Notes: a model not told the origin generated them from the sequence alone. A DNA stretch of 64,000 bases from Mucilaginibacter sp. (GCF_025359345.1 NZ_JANYGQ010000014.1:20565-84564), one strand, 5' to 3'; shown: positions 23,491-34,800, counted from the first letter of the stretch. Program-made: numbers and translations.

Positions 23491-25905
23491 ATGAAAAAAA
23501 TTTGCCTGTTAATTTTACTTTCAGTTAACATACTGATGGTCGCCAACGCCCAAAAAACTGCCGACATGGCAACGCTAACGAAGAACCTTACCAAGTATAC
23601 CGGTTATTTTAATTTTTATTGGGATGAAAGCACCGGCCGGGTATTATTGGTGGTTGACAAGCTTAATACCGAGTTTTTATACGTAAACTCCTTACCAGCA
23701 GGCATCGGGTCGAACGACCTGGGGCTCGACCGCGGGCAGATCGGTGACAGCCGCATTGTAAAGTTTATAAAAAGCGGCCCCAAAATACTGTTGGTACAAC
23801 CCAACTATGCCTACCGCGCAGTCAGCAATAATGCCGATGAAAAGAAATCGGTAGAGGAAGCATTTGCGCAATCAGTTTTATGGGGATTTAAGGCCGAAGC
23901 ACAGGAAGGCAGTGAAATTTTAATTGACTTTACACCATTTTTGCTGCGCGATGCCCATCATATTGCCGACAGGCTGGGCAGCCAGGGAAACTATAGCCTG
24001 GATGAATCGCGCTCGGCAGTGTATATGCCTAACTCAAAAGCATTTCCGGATAATTCGGAATTTGAGGCTACCATAACGCTTGCGGGGCGCGGAAGAGGCA
24101 GCGAAATCAGCTCCGTAACACCCGACCCTAATGCTGTTACCGTGCGCATGCACCACTCGTTTATAAAACTGCCTGATGATAATTATAAAGTCCGCAAGTT
24201 CGACCCTCGTTCTGGATTTTATGATGTGGACTACATGGACTACGCCACCCCTATCGACCAGCCTATTGTAAAACGTATGCTTAGCCGTCATCGACTGCAA
24301 AAAAAGGATCCGTCGGCAGCTATGAGCGAGGCGGTAAAACCGATTGTTTATTATGTTGACCGCGGCGCGCCGGAACCTGTGCGCACCGCGCTGATGGAGG
24401 GCGCTGCCTGGTGGAACCAGGCCTTTGAGGCGGCAGGATATAAAAATGCCTTCCAGGTAAAACTGCTGCCCGAGGACGCCGATCCGATGGATATACGCTA
24501 CAATATTATCCAATGGATACACCGCTCGACGAGGGGATGGTCGTATGGGTCGTCGATCAACGACCCGCGTACGGGTGAAATTATTAAAGGCCAGGTATCA
24601 CTAGGTTCGCTGCGCGACAGGCAGGATTTTTTGATTGCAGAGGGCTTACTGCAACCTTATGAAGACGCCAAACCAACGAGCGATAAGATGCTGAAGATGG
24701 CCATTGCCCGCCTGCACCAGCTTGCCGCGCACGAAGTTGGGCATACACTGGGCCTGCAGCATAACTTTGCCGCCAGCACCAACAACCGCGCATCGGTAAT
24801 GGATTACCCGCCACCTGCGTTTACTCTAGCTGCGGATGGCACCGTAGATCTATCGAACGCCTACACCACCGAAATTGGCACATGGGACAAACGCGCCATA
24901 TTATACGGCTACCAGGACTTTCCGGCGGGAACAAACGAGGATGAGGCCTTAAAGGGAATATTAACAGAAACACTTAAGCAAGGCCAGGTATTTATCACTG
25001 ACGAAGATGCAAGGCCCGCAAGCGGCGCCCATCCCCTCGCCCACCTTTGGGACAACGGCAAAAATGCCGCCGACGAGCTTAACCGGCTGATGGATATCCG
25101 CAGAAAACTGTTGGATAACTTTTCGGAAAAAGCCATCAGACAGGATGCGCCAATGGCAATGATAGAAGAACCGTTGGTGCCAATTTACCTGTTGCACCGC
25201 TACCAGGTTGAGGCAGCATCAAAAATGCTGGGCGGTTTGTATTACACCTATGCTATTAAAAACGATGGGCAGCCTGTTACCCGGTTTATCCCCCCTGCCG
25301 AGCAATGGAAGGCGTTTAATGCGCTGATGTTAACCATTAGTCCCAACGCGCTGGCATTGCCCGAAAAACTGATAGCAAAAATACCGCCGCGGCCCGATGG
25401 CTACCCAAGAACAAGGGAGCTGTTTAAATCGCGGACCGGGCTGACGTTCGACCCGATTGGCGCTGCCGAAGGAGCCGCTGCCACCACGCTTGAGTTTATG
25501 CTGAATCCTGAGCGCTGTGCGCGCCTGGTTGAATATAACTCGCGCGATAACACCCAGCCGGGATTAATTGCTGTGCTGGATAAGCTGATTGCCCAAACCT
25601 GGAAGGTCCCGCAGCCAACCGGCTACAAAGGTGAACTGCAACGCCTGGTGAATAATTTAACCGTGAAGCAACTACTAACTTTAGCCGCTGATGGCAGTGC
25701 ACCCGAGAGTGTACGCGGCATTGCGCTGCTTGAGATAAGCGGGCTGAAAACATGGATGCAGGCGGCAGTTAAGACTTCGGTAACTAATCAAAAGGCTAAT
25801 TTGTTGTTTGGCTTATCGCAGATTGCTGCATTTGAAAAAGAACCGGGACAGTTTAAGCCCGCTGCGCCAGTGGGAATGCCGGACGGTTCGCCAATAGGCC
25901 AGTAA
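23491..25905 (+). CDS. Secreted zinc-dependent metalloprotease (DUF5117/DUF4953 type)
   Basis: 804 residues with a signal peptide (MKKICLLILLSVNILMVANA). The catalytic motif H414-E-x-x-H418-x-x-G-x-x-H424 (HEVGHTLGLQH) marks a metzincin-like zinc peptidase. A downstream VMDYPPPAFTL supplies the Met-turn-like MDY. The N-terminal 300 residues match the DUF5117/5118 region common in Bacteroidota and relatives, and the C-terminal part is helical. It is probably exported to the periplasm or surface. Substrate unknown. It is monocistronic, with an AT-rich promoter region containing TACTTTAG. Confidence 0.85.
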   Translation: MKKICLLILLSVNILMVANAQKTADMATLTKNLTKYTGYFNFYWDESTGRVLLVVDKLNTEFLYVNSLPAGIGSNDLGLDRGQIGDSRIVKFIKSGPKILLVQPNYAYRAVSNNADEKKSVEEAFAQSVLWGFKAEAQEGSEILIDFTPFLLRDAHHIADRLGSQGNYSLDESRSAVYMPNSKAFPDNSEFEATITLAGRGRGSEISSVTPDPNAVTVRMHHSFIKLPDDNYKVRKFDPRSGFYDVDYMDYATPIDQPIVKRMLSRHRLQKKDPSAAMSEAVKPIVYYVDRGAPEPVRTALMEGAAWWNQAFEAAGYKNAFQVKLLPEDADPMDIRYNIIQWIHRSTRGWSYGSSINDPRTGEIIKGQVSLGSLRDRQDFLIAEGLLQPYEDAKPTSDKMLKMAIARLHQLAAHEVGHTLGLQHNFAASTNNRASVMDYPPPAFTLAADGTVDLSNAYTTEIGTWDKRAILYGYQDFPAGTNEDEALKGILTETLKQGQVFITDEDARPASGAHPLAHLWDNGKNAADELNRLMDIRRKLLDNFSEKAIRQDAPMAMIEEPLVPIYLLHRYQVEAASKMLGGLYYTYAIKNDGQPVTRFIPPAEQWKAFNALMLTISPNALALPEKLIAKIPPRPDGYPRTRELFKSRTGLTFDPIGAAEGAAATTLEFMLNPERCARLVEYNSRDNTQPGLIAVLDKLIAQTWKVPQPTGYKGELQRLVNNLTVKQLLTLAADGSAPESVRGIALLEISGLKTWMQAAVKTSVTNQKANLLFGLSQIAAFEKEPGQFKPAAPVGMPDGSPIGQ

Positions 25906-25931
25906 TAAAAAACGGATTTAAATAAACAATT

Positions 25932-26022
25932 GTCATTGCGGGGTACGAAGCAATCGCGAACTTTGCAAAACGGTCATGCATAGTTTTGCGATTGCCTCTG
26001 CTGGCCAGCGGATCGCAATGAC
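25932..26022. repeat. Dispersed palindromic repeat (GTCATTGCG ends)
   Basis: The left arm GTCATTGCGGGGTACGAAGC with CAATCGCGAAC, and the right arm GTTTTGCGATTGC to CGCAATGAC, are inverted copies. It lies between two plus-strand genes, and the symmetry suggests a REP-like hairpin in the transcript. Confidence 0.65.
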
Positions 26023-26043
26023 ATGATTTTTACATCATAACCT

Positions 26044-27060
26044 ATGTCAAAACCAATAGTAACCGGCCTGATGGCCTACGGAATGTCGGGGCGTATATTT
26101 CATGCGCCGTTTATAACTACTAACCCGGGCTTTAAGTTTAAGGCCGTTGTGGAGCGGCACGAAAAGAAAGCTGCCGCCCGTTACCCGGATGTGCTAAGCT
26201 ATGGCTCGATAGATGAACTGTTAGCTGACGATGAAATTGAACTGGTTATTGTAAACACGCCCAACAATACCCATTTTGATTTTACCATGCGGGCCTTAAA
26301 CGCAGGTAAACATGTACTGCTCGAAAAACCGGCAGCAGCGACAAGTGCCGAGGTAAAGCAAATGTTCGACCTGGCGCGGAGCAAAAACCTGCACCTGATG
26401 CTGTACCAAAACCGCCGGTACGACAGCGGCTTTATGCTTACCCGCGATGTGATTGAAAGCGGCCGCCTGGGCCAGCTGATAGAGGTGCATATGCGTTTCG
26501 ACCGCTATAAAGCAGCGTTAGGGGTAAAAGCATTTAAGGAGAAAAAAGAAAACCCGGCAAACGGTTTGGTTTACGACCTTGGGCCACATTTGATTGATAA
26601 CATTATCGCTCTTTTTGGCAGGCCGCTTAACTTTCATAAAACTACCGGAATTTACCGCGAAGGTTCAGAGGTGAACGACTATTTTAATTACCACCTCATC
26701 TATCCAAACCAGCTGAATGTTTATTTGACATCGTGCCTGTTAATTGCCGAACACCTGCCCGGCTTTGTGGTACACGGTACCCTCGGCAGCTTTGTAAAAG
26801 ACCGCAACGATGTACAGGAAGCCCAGCTTGACGGCGGGATGCTGCCAACCGACGCCGGCTATGGCATTGAGCCGGAAGGCTGCGATGGCAAACTTGTGAC
26901 CATGGATATTGATAACAAAAAAATTACAGAATGGTTAACCGCGCCAAAAGGCGATTACCCGGGTTTATTTGAAGCGGTTTATCATACAATCCGCAATAAT
27001 GCGTTATTCCCTGTAACTGAAGAGCATGTTGCCTGGCAATTAGAATTGCTTGAAGCTTAA
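26044..27060 (+). CDS. Gfo/Idh/MocA family oxidoreductase (IolW-like)
   Basis: 338 residues. The N-terminal NAD(P)-binding segment reads GLMAYGMSGRIFHAPFI, a form typical of the scyllo-inositol dehydrogenase (IolW/YdgJ) subgroup rather than the classic GxGxxG. The family signature EKP is present in LLEKPAAAT, along with the catalytic-region DLGPHLIDN (HxxD-type motif). These enzymes reduce or oxidise cyclitols and sugars, but the exact substrate is not deducible. Cytoplasmic. It lies 42 nt upstream of the thioredoxin-like lipoprotein gene, which may be co-transcribed. Confidence 0.86.
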   Translation: MSKPIVTGLMAYGMSGRIFHAPFITTNPGFKFKAVVERHEKKAAARYPDVLSYGSIDELLADDEIELVIVNTPNNTHFDFTMRALNAGKHVLLEKPAAATSAEVKQMFDLARSKNLHLMLYQNRRYDSGFMLTRDVIESGRLGQLIEVHMRFDRYKAALGVKAFKEKKENPANGLVYDLGPHLIDNIIALFGRPLNFHKTTGIYREGSEVNDYFNYHLIYPNQLNVYLTSCLLIAEHLPGFVVHGTLGSFVKDRNDVQEAQLDGGMLPTDAGYGIEPEGCDGKLVTMDIDNKKITEWLTAPKGDYPGLFEAVYHTIRNNALFPVTEEHVAWQLELLEA

Positions 27061-27102
27061 AAATATCGTATATATGTCCCCTAAAAAATGCAATTGAACA
27101 CA

Positions 27103-27600
27103 ATGAAAAAACTATTCTTTTTTTTATGCTTTATAGCAGCGGTTGGCTGCACCAATGCGCAAACACAAACGCCGTTTACCCCGCCGGCTTATATCCCTCC
27201 GTATAGTATTTTAACTACCGACAGTGTAACCATTACCCCGGCCAACCTGAAAAAGAATAAGGCTACCATGATCATCTATTTCGCGCCTGATTGCAGCCAT
27301 TGTCAGCACCTGATGTTTGAGTTAAAGCCACACATGAAGGAGCTTAAAAATGTGCAGGTAGAAATGATAACATTTGTACAGCAGATAAAAGCTATCCAGA
27401 CTTTTTATCGCGATTTCGATCTAAAAAAATGGCCCAACTGGACCGTTGGCACCGAAGGTTATACCTATAAAGTGCAGCAGTTTTACCATGTAGCAACTAC
27501 CCCGTACATTGCCATTTATGATAAAAATGGTAAGCCTGTAAAGTATATTGACAAAGACCCTAAGGTTGCGGATATATTAGCGGCAACCAAAAAGTTGTAA
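27103..27600 (+). CDS. Thioredoxin-fold lipoprotein
   Basis: 165 residues taken from ATG 27103, since the five residues before it are unlike a signal peptide. The signal is LFFFLCFIAAVGC, with the lipobox cysteine in VGC. The thioredoxin-like domain has the active-site pair in YFAPDCSHCQHL and a cis-Pro region in HVATTPYIAIYD. The motif CSHC and the exported location fit TlpA/AhpC-like thiol-disulfide proteins of Bacteroidota. The partner is unknown. A strong bidirectional terminator follows at 27713-27744. Confidence 0.8.
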   Translation: MKKLFFFLCFIAAVGCTNAQTQTPFTPPAYIPPYSILTTDSVTITPANLKKNKATMIIYFAPDCSHCQHLMFELKPHMKELKNVQVEMITFVQQIKAIQTFYRDFDLKKWPNWTVGTEGYTYKVQQFYHVATTPYIAIYDKNGKPVKYIDKDPKVADILAATKKL

Positions 27601-27712
27601 AAGGGACAACTGGGTTTTAACATTGCTTGTGAATTTACTCACCTTGCCATTGCTGTGCCCAGCCATCCTACCTATTGCAACGGCACGTGTGCGCCGACTG
27701 TAGGTTAAAAAT

Positions 27713-27744
27713 AAACCCGGTATACTCAACAGTGTACCGGGTTT
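27713..27744. terminator. Bidirectional terminator hairpin
   Basis: The arms AAACCCGGTATACT and AGTGTACCGGGTTT pair with one mismatch around a 4-nt loop. It lies between the ends of two convergent genes (27600 and 27777), so it can serve both. Confidence 0.75.
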
Positions 27745-27776
27745 AGTGTTAAAAATTTAGATGCGGATCATAATTG

Positions 27777-30700
27777 TTAATACTTCAGAACAATGAAACC
27801 CGTCTTATGCTTCGTCTCATTCCCGTCCTTGTATTCCAACGAATAAAAATAAGTACCGGCCTGCTGTAGTTTGCCGTTAATGTTTGACTGCCCGTCGAAT
27901 GCTTTGTTGATATTGTCGTACCCTTTTACCTGGTAAACCAGTTCGCCGCTGCGGTTCATTATTTGTAATGTATTGTTGGGATAAGCTGCTATACCATCTA
28001 TCTTCAGCGCATCGCCCTTGCCATCGCCATTGGGCGAAACGTTTTGATGTACCACAATTGCGCTGCCTGTAATCGGCGACTCCTGCTGTTGATACTGCAT
28101 AACAACAGCAACCGGAGGTGCAGGTTGCCTGGTTATGGTTAAAACATAGATTGAAGTTGATGAACCGTCGATGGCTGTTACCACCGTGGTAATGGTATTT
28201 GCACCCACATTCAGCGCTATCGGGTTTGAATTTGCACCTGAAGCTACCGTGGCGCCATTAACTTTCACAGTCGCTCCGGCACTTTCAGTTGTCGGGGTTA
28301 CTTTTACGGTGTTATAGTTGTTGCCCACCGTTGCCGTATAGTCTTTATAGTCGGGGCCGGCTACCGGTGTTTGCACTAAAGCTGGAGAATATTTAAGGGA
28401 AGCCAACCGGCTCGACGGCAGCCGGGTCACTATCAGGCTGTACGTTTTTGACGTAAGGCCATCGGCTGCCGTTACCGTTGTAGCAATGGTGTTGGGGCCA
28501 ACATTTAAAGGTATTTGGGCTGTTGACGCGCCTGAAGATACCGTCGTGCCGTTAACCGCGATAGCAGCAGCCGGGTCATCAGCAGCGGGGTTTACAATAA
28601 TATAATTGTACGAATTAGCTACTGTTGCTACATAATCCTGGTATTCAGGGCCAGTTACTATTGTTTTTGTAATCGACGGGCTGTAGTTAAGCTGTGTTAG
28701 GAATGCCGACGACTGGCGCCTTAGGGTTAATTTATAAGTTCTTGCCGCTCCATTCTGTGCGGTCACCACTGTGGTTATGATGTTAAGACCCACATTCAGC
28801 GCTATCGGGGCCGATGTGGCGCCAGAGGCTACTGTTATCCCATTTATTTTAACGGCAGCTGTTGGGTCCTGCGTCGCAGGGGTTACCGTAATGGATGTAA
28901 ATGTATTGGCCACTGTTGCTGTATAGTCTGAGTAATCAGGGCCGCTCACTTTGGTTTGCGTTATGCCGGGAAGGTACTTGAGTGTGGTTAACACGTTATT
29001 GGCAGAAAGGGACCGGTTAACTGTTAAGGTGTAAGTTTTTGTAGTAATACCATCGTGGGCGGTTACCTGTATCGCTATGGTATTGCTGCCTGCGTTCAAC
29101 GGCAAAGCTGCTGATTGGGTGCCGCTTGCTACAAATACCGGGGCGCCACCGTTTACACGTACCTCCAAATCGCTGATGTTGGGGTCTGTGGCAGTTGGAG
29201 TTACCGCTATGGTGGTGATAGCGTTTGGCACACTTACGGTATAGCCTGTAGTTGTATTGGTATTAAATGCCGGGCTAACCTTACCTGCAGAAGTTGCAAG
29301 GCTGGCCAGTGAAGCGTCCGGGAACACTGAAAACGTTGTTGACGGGCCTGTAGCATCGGCGATATTACCTGCAACGTCGTTTGCCGTGCCCGGAGCTATC
29401 GATATGCCCAGGGTACCTAAACCGGTAATGCCCGATACTGTTACAACGTAGCTGGTGCCCGAACCGCTTAAACTCAATATACCAGTGGCTGTACCGCTGG
29501 TGTTCAGCTTAATGTCGCCGGGGGAAAGGGTGCTGGCGTGAAAGTATGCGTCGGCATAAGTAACATTATACGTGACCGTGCCAGCTGTACCGGTACCAAT
29601 TGAAGCTTGTGAAGGTGTGCTAATATTTATTGAAGGCCTGGTCTTGTCGAAACCAAGGAAGTGTCCGACACCACTGGAAGTATATTGCTGGCTGGTATAT
29701 CCTACAAAATCAGTGCCCTGAAATGTGAAAGGCACATTGCCTTCAGTATCGTCCGGGGTCATCGTATAGTTTGCAACCCAGGTTACGCCACCGTCACTGC
29801 TGGTCGGTGTTATAGAATGTCCCGCTATGGTAACGGCGCTGGATTGAACAGCCTCACTATAGGCAAATTGCAATGTCAGCTGGTCACCCACTTTTGACCA
29901 GTTAACCTCAGCATTGTTCGACTGCCAGATACGACTGCCGAACTTAAACTGCGGCGCTGTAAAGTCAACAGTATAATATTGCCCCGTCAAACCAGAGTCA
30001 AAAGCATTGCCCGCAGCATCAAAGATGGCAAAGTCGTGGGGGTCGTCGCGGGGATCAGTCGGGTCGTCAGGGTTAGGGTCGTTAGGCACCACGTCAAGCT
30101 CCACGGTGCCATCGCCATAGTTGAATCTATACACATGAACAGTAACATAGTAGGTAGTTCCCGAACCATCAAATCCGGACACCAGGCCGAAAACAGGGCC
30201 TGTCGTGTAAGGTGTAAAGTCGCTGGGATCAACGCCCGTTACGGGTTCGCTGAAGGTCACTATATAGTGAAGGTCTAATGCCTTGGTTGGGTTAGGGTCT
30301 ACCCTTTTTATTGAAATTATTGTTGGTGCAATATGGTCGATGATATCAACAACGCCGCCGGTAAACCCCGGAGCAGTATTACCTGCCGCGTCAATTATGC
30401 CCACACCTGAGCCATTCAGATTAACCTTGATGGTGCCGTCGTTACCTGTTAGATCTATAGCAACGTAAAAGGTTGTAGAATTTACCGGAATTATTCCCAT
30501 GTCGCTCCTTTTAACGTCTCCTGTTGTAATCACCGTAAAATCGCTGGTGTCAGCGCCTGTTATCGGTTCGCTGAAGGTGAACTGGTAATAAATCCCTGTT
30601 TGTACACCGTAGAGGTCACTGCCGGTAAAAACGGCAGTGGAAACAACTGTAGGCGCAGTGTTATCAACCGTAAATGCTGGTGACAGGCCAGTGGCAGCAG

Positions 30701-31397
30701 CCGTGTTACCGGCAAGATCGCTGGCGGTGCCTGCAGCAATTGATATACGCAAAATACCATCGCCGGTGATACCCGATATAGTTACCGTACGTATCAGGCC
30801 AGAGCCCGTAACAGTCACGATGCCATTAGCCGACCCTGTGGCTTTTAAGGTAATATTGCCAGCAGCCAATGTGCTGCTGTTAAAGTTGGCGTCGGCATAA
30901 GTTACCCTATAGGTTATCGGGCCGCCCCTGGTAAGACTCAAAGAGGGGTGACTGATGGAAATTGACGGCGCCGTTTTATCAATGGTATAAGTTTGCCCGT
31001 TAAATGGCAGTGAATTGCTTATAGTTACTGATAAACCTGTGTCGTTAGCCAGGTTTAGCTGAATAGTGCCATCCCCTGTGCCGGTGCTTACAGGCACTGT
31101 CCATGTGATATTGTCGCCGGTTACAGGCGTGCCGATAATCGCGTTGTTTATGCCGGTAGCTGTTAAGCTAAAATTGCTTGCCGTTACCCCCGTTACAGCT
31201 ACTCCAAATACAACAGTAAAGTTTACTGATGCTGCATTGGTTGGGCTTGTAGTTGCCCGGCTAATTGAATTAATGGTGGCGTTGACTATGGCGCCTTCAA
31301 AATACCCGTAAACCCGGGCGCGGGATTGAAGTGGTAGTGCTGCAAACAAAATAATTGCGAAAACTGCAGCACACATTGTGGTAAAGCATCTTCTCAT
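27777..31397 (-). CDS. Giant T9SS-sorted surface protein A (Ig-like and cadherin-like repeats)
   Basis: 1206 residues. A signal peptide is present (MRRCFTTMCAAVFAIILF). The N-terminal two thirds consist of repeated Ig-like domains with the recurring start SPTNAASVNFTVVF and the phrase GDGTIQLNL. From about residue 760, about five cadherin-like beta-sandwich domains of about 85 residues repeat (LTTLKYLP, GPDYKDYTATV, NVGANTITTVVTA). The last 100 residues form a gliding-motility-type C-terminal sorting domain with VSPNGDGKGDAL and a final TGFIVLKY, the substrate signal for type IX secretion. It is probably surface-anchored or secreted, perhaps adhesive. Its C-terminal third is nearly duplicated in the next gene. 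Confidence 0.85.
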   Translation of the reverse strand: MRRCFTTMCAAVFAIILFAALPLQSRARVYGYFEGAIVNATINSISRATTSPTNAASVNFTVVFGVAVTGVTASNFSLTATGINNAIIGTPVTGDNITWTVPVSTGTGDGTIQLNLANDTGLSVTISNSLPFNGQTYTIDKTAPSISISHPSLSLTRGGPITYRVTYADANFNSSTLAAGNITLKATGSANGIVTVTGSGLIRTVTISGITGDGILRISIAAGTASDLAGNTAAATGLSPAFTVDNTAPTVVSTAVFTGSDLYGVQTGIYYQFTFSEPITGADTSDFTVITTGDVKRSDMGIIPVNSTTFYVAIDLTGNDGTIKVNLNGSGVGIIDAAGNTAPGFTGGVVDIIDHIAPTIISIKRVDPNPTKALDLHYIVTFSEPVTGVDPSDFTPYTTGPVFGLVSGFDGSGTTYYVTVHVYRFNYGDGTVELDVVPNDPNPDDPTDPRDDPHDFAIFDAAGNAFDSGLTGQYYTVDFTAPQFKFGSRIWQSNNAEVNWSKVGDQLTLQFAYSEAVQSSAVTIAGHSITPTSSDGGVTWVANYTMTPDDTEGNVPFTFQGTDFVGYTSQQYTSSGVGHFLGFDKTRPSINISTPSQASIGTGTAGTVTYNVTYADAYFHASTLSPGDIKLNTSGTATGILSLSGSGTSYVVTVSGITGLGTLGISIAPGTANDVAGNIADATGPSTTFSVFPDASLASLATSAGKVSPAFNTNTTTGYTVSVPNAITTIAVTPTATDPNISDLEVRVNGGAPVFVASGTQSAALPLNAGSNTIAIQVTAHDGITTKTYTLTVNRSLSANNVLTTLKYLPGITQTKVSGPDYSDYTATVANTFTSITVTPATQDPTAAVKINGITVASGATSAPIALNVGLNIITTVVTAQNGAARTYKLTLRRQSSAFLTQLNYSPSITKTIVTGPEYQDYVATVANSYNYIIVNPAADDPAAAIAVNGTTVSSGASTAQIPLNVGPNTIATTVTAADGLTSKTYSLIVTRLPSSRLASLKYSPALVQTPVAGPDYKDYTATVGNNYNTVKVTPTTESAGATVKVNGATVASGANSNPIALNVGANTITTVVTAIDGSSTSIYVLTITRQPAPPVAVVMQYQQQESPITGSAIVVHQNVSPNGDGKGDALKIDGIAAYPNNTLQIMNRSGELVYQVKGYDNINKAFDGQSNINGKLQQAGTYFYSLEYKDGNETKHKTGFIVLKY

Positions 31398-31861
31398 AAG
31401 GTTTAGTTTTAAAATTGGGAATATATTGGAGCCTTGAACGTTTTTATACGCTTTAAATGCGCATAATATTTTATGATTTTATCGAATCAAAATACAATCC
31501 CGGCAAAATATTAGCCAAAAACCTAAATTTTTGTCTATTTTAAACAATAGCTGTTAAAATCACTGAAAGTATAAACCAACTGAAAACCAGGGGATAGTAG
31601 GTATAATATAGCTTGGTTAGAAAACTGTAGGCTAATGTATTAAAAAAAAATGTTATTGCAAGTTGCTTTTGTAATAGATCACCAGTTAGTTATTGTTTTT
31701 TTGGAAATATATTAAAATAGACAAAGACTTCTATAGCTAAAACCTGTTCAGAAATATCAGAAAACAGCAAAAAGCCTCACAAAGCTTATAAACTTCATAA
31801 GGCTTTAATATAGAGGCAGGTTTGCAGGTTCTCTCCCTCTTGCCGCAGGGATCAATTAACC
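31398..31861. other. Intergenic gap between the two giant genes
   Basis: 464 nt of AT-rich sequence. Apart from the terminator at 31771-31806 and the promoter region of surface protein A, I see no gene or recognised repeat. A fragment TTGCCGCAGGG near 31838 resembles a segment at 50781. Confidence 0.4.
31771..31806 (-). terminator. Hairpin terminator after surface protein B
   Basis: AAAGCCT (31771-31777) and AGGCTTT (31800-31806) form the stem. On the minus strand it is followed by TTTTTG, so it is placed to end the transcript of the gene whose stop is at 31862. Confidence 0.55.
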
Positions 31862-34800
31862 CTAATACTTCAACACAATAAATCCGGTTTTATGCTTCGT
31901 CTCATTCCCGTCCTTGTATTCTAAGGAGTAAAAATAAGTACCCGCCTGTTGTAATTTGCCATTGATGTTTGACTGCCCGTCGAATGCTTTGTTGACATTG
32001 TCGTAGCCTTTTACCTGGTAAACCAGTTCGCCGTTGCGGTTCATTATTTGTAATGTATTATTGGGATAAGCCGCTATGCCATCTATCTTCAGCGCGTCGC
32101 CCTTGCCATCGCCATTAGGCGAAACGTTTTGGTGCACCACAATTGCACTGTTTGCAATCGGCGGCTCCTGCTGTTGATATTGCATTACAACAGCAACCGG
32201 AGGTGCAGGTTGCCTGGTTATGGTTAAAACATAGGTTGAAGATGATGAACCATCGCTGGCGGTTACCACGGTGGTAATAGTATTTGCACCCACGTTCAGC
32301 GCTATCGGGTCCGAATCCGCACCTGGGGCTACTGTGGCGCCATTAACTTTCACTGTTGCTCCGGCGCCTTCAGTTGTCGGGGTTACTTTAACAATGGTGA
32401 AGCTGTTCGATACCGTTGCTGTATAGTCTTTATAGTCGGGACCGGTTACCGGTGTCTGCACCAAAGCAGGGTAATATTTAAGGCTGGTTAACAGGCTTGA
32501 TGGAAGACGGGTCACTACCAGTCTATACGTTTTTGATGTAAGACCGTCGGCTGCGGTGACTATTGTGGTTATAGTGTTGGGGCCAACGTTTAATGGTATT
32601 TGGGTTGATGAGGTGCCCGATACTACCGTTGTGCCGTTAACCGATATTGAAGCAGCGGCGTCCTGCGCTGTTGGCCTTACTATAATGTAGCTGTACGAAT
32701 TTGCCACCGTTGCTGTATAATCCTGGTAATCGGGCCCGGCCACCAGTGTTTGTACCATTGGCGGGCTGTAATTTAACCTGGTTAGCAGTGCCGACGACTG
32801 TCGCCTTATGGTTATGCTATACGTTTTAGTTGCCCCGCTTTGCGCGGTAACTATGGTGTTAATGGTATTGAGGCCAACGTTCAGCGTTATTGGGTTTGAT
32901 GCCGAGCCAGATGCTACGATTGTGCCGTTTACGGTAACCGTGGCAGTTGCATCCTGTGTAGTTGGGGTTACAGTAATAGTGGTTACCTTATTGGCCACCG
33001 TTGCGGTATAATCCCTATAATCAGGGCCGGCTACCTGTGTTTTTGCCAAGGTAGGGCTGTAAGTGAGCGTGGTTAGAAGAGCGTCTTTCGATAAAACCGT
33101 TACAGTAAACGGAGAAACCGCCGATATGCACCCGGTAGCTGTATTTTGAATGGTTAAATTAAAATCGTAAGTGCCTGCTTTAAGGCCCGAAGGTAAATTA
33201 ACCGATATGTTGGGCACAAGCGTAAAACCATTTACCGTGCTGAAGCCTGTCATTACCCGTGTGCCGGTTGTTATGAAGTAAATATAATTACCTGCGGATA
33301 CTCCACTGTAAGGCAGCGCAAAAGTAGTAGCCGTTGTGGTTACAGGCGTTACTGCGCCCGCGGTTATGGTAGGCAAATCGTTAACCGTGCCGCTAACAGC
33401 TTCAGCCTGGTCTGTTACACCTGTTGATTTTACGGTAATATCTCCGGCTGGTGTTCCTGTTGCTGATCCGGCAATGCGAACAAAAACGTCCTGCTGGCTC
33501 ACCACGCCCGCGGTTTCAGTAAATGTTAACTGGCTGGCGAACCCGTTGCCTGTTGTTTTGCTTATTTCGTAGCCCGATGGCGCATCAATCACAATATCGG
33601 CTGTTAAATTAGTGCCTGATACCTTGAAACTCTGTTCAGTCGAGGGACTCCCCGCGCAACTGTTGAATGCGTTTAGCGTGCCGGTTAATGTTACCGTTGC
33701 AGGTAGCGGCGGCGCATTTACTGTTACCGAAAATGGTATATCGGCCGATGAGTTGCCGGCAGCCTGGTTGCGCACGCTAAAAATAAAATCGTAAGTGCCG
33801 GCTACGGTTGCAGGTATGGGTATAGTTACCGGGTTTGGCGAATTGAGCGAAAAATTACTTATTGGGCTAAAGCCGGGCATTTGGTTAGTAGCCGCTACCA
33901 CCACCGAGTACAAATTGGGCGCGCCACTTACATCACTGTAGCTAACAGTGAACGAGGTTGATGTTTCCTCGACATTTGGCACCGGCGATAGTATTACATG
34001 CGGAAGCGTGGTATTGATGGTTACAGCCAGCCCCCCTGATGCCCCACTTGTATTGCCGGCAGCATCTGTGGCTTTTGCAGTTATGGTGTGGTTGCCTTGA
34101 CTCAAAGCCGAGCTTGTTATTGACCAGTTGCCGCCTGTGGCTGTAGCGCTTCCTAACGAGGTTGTACCGTCGGTATCGTAAAGCGTTACAGTTGATTCCG
34201 GCTCTGCTGTGCCGGTAAATGTTGGGGTGGTAACATTGGTAATGTTGTCGCCCGGCGTGCCGCTGTCGCTCGCCGCCGCCATTACCGGCGTTGAAGTAAC
34301 AGCGGGAGGCGTGTTATCAAATTCGATGTCGTCGCCTGCTGAAAGATCGTTATAAACAACGCTGGCATTGCCCGCTAAATCTGAGTATTGGGCGGTGAAA
34401 TGTATCCTGCCTTCTGCATCGCCCGAGGTCATGGTGTAACTTGCGGTCCAGGTTGTGCCGGATACGAAGCTGGGGGTAACTGCATGACCGCCGATAACTA
34501 CCGATGGTGTTTGTACCGCCTCGCTTGTACCGAAATCGAGCGTAACAACATCGCCTGTCACAGCAACGTCGGTATTACCCGGGTGGTTTGAATGATAGTA
34601 TAGCGAAGTTGCCGTTGGTGCAGTTTTATCAATGGTGTAAACTTCGCCAACAAACGGCAGGCTGTTGCTTACTCCCGACGAGCCTGTTGCATCTGTAAAG
34701 TTAAGACCGATGGTGCCACCACCTGTTCCTGTGCTTACGGCCACCGTCCAGGTATTTCCTGAACCTGATACACTGGTAATGCTTGCATCACCTATGCTGC

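Noticed and set aside
24034..24522. A 162-codon frame antisense to the metalloprotease gene
   Set aside because: It is a shadow of the real gene, which has a signal peptide and an intact zinc motif.
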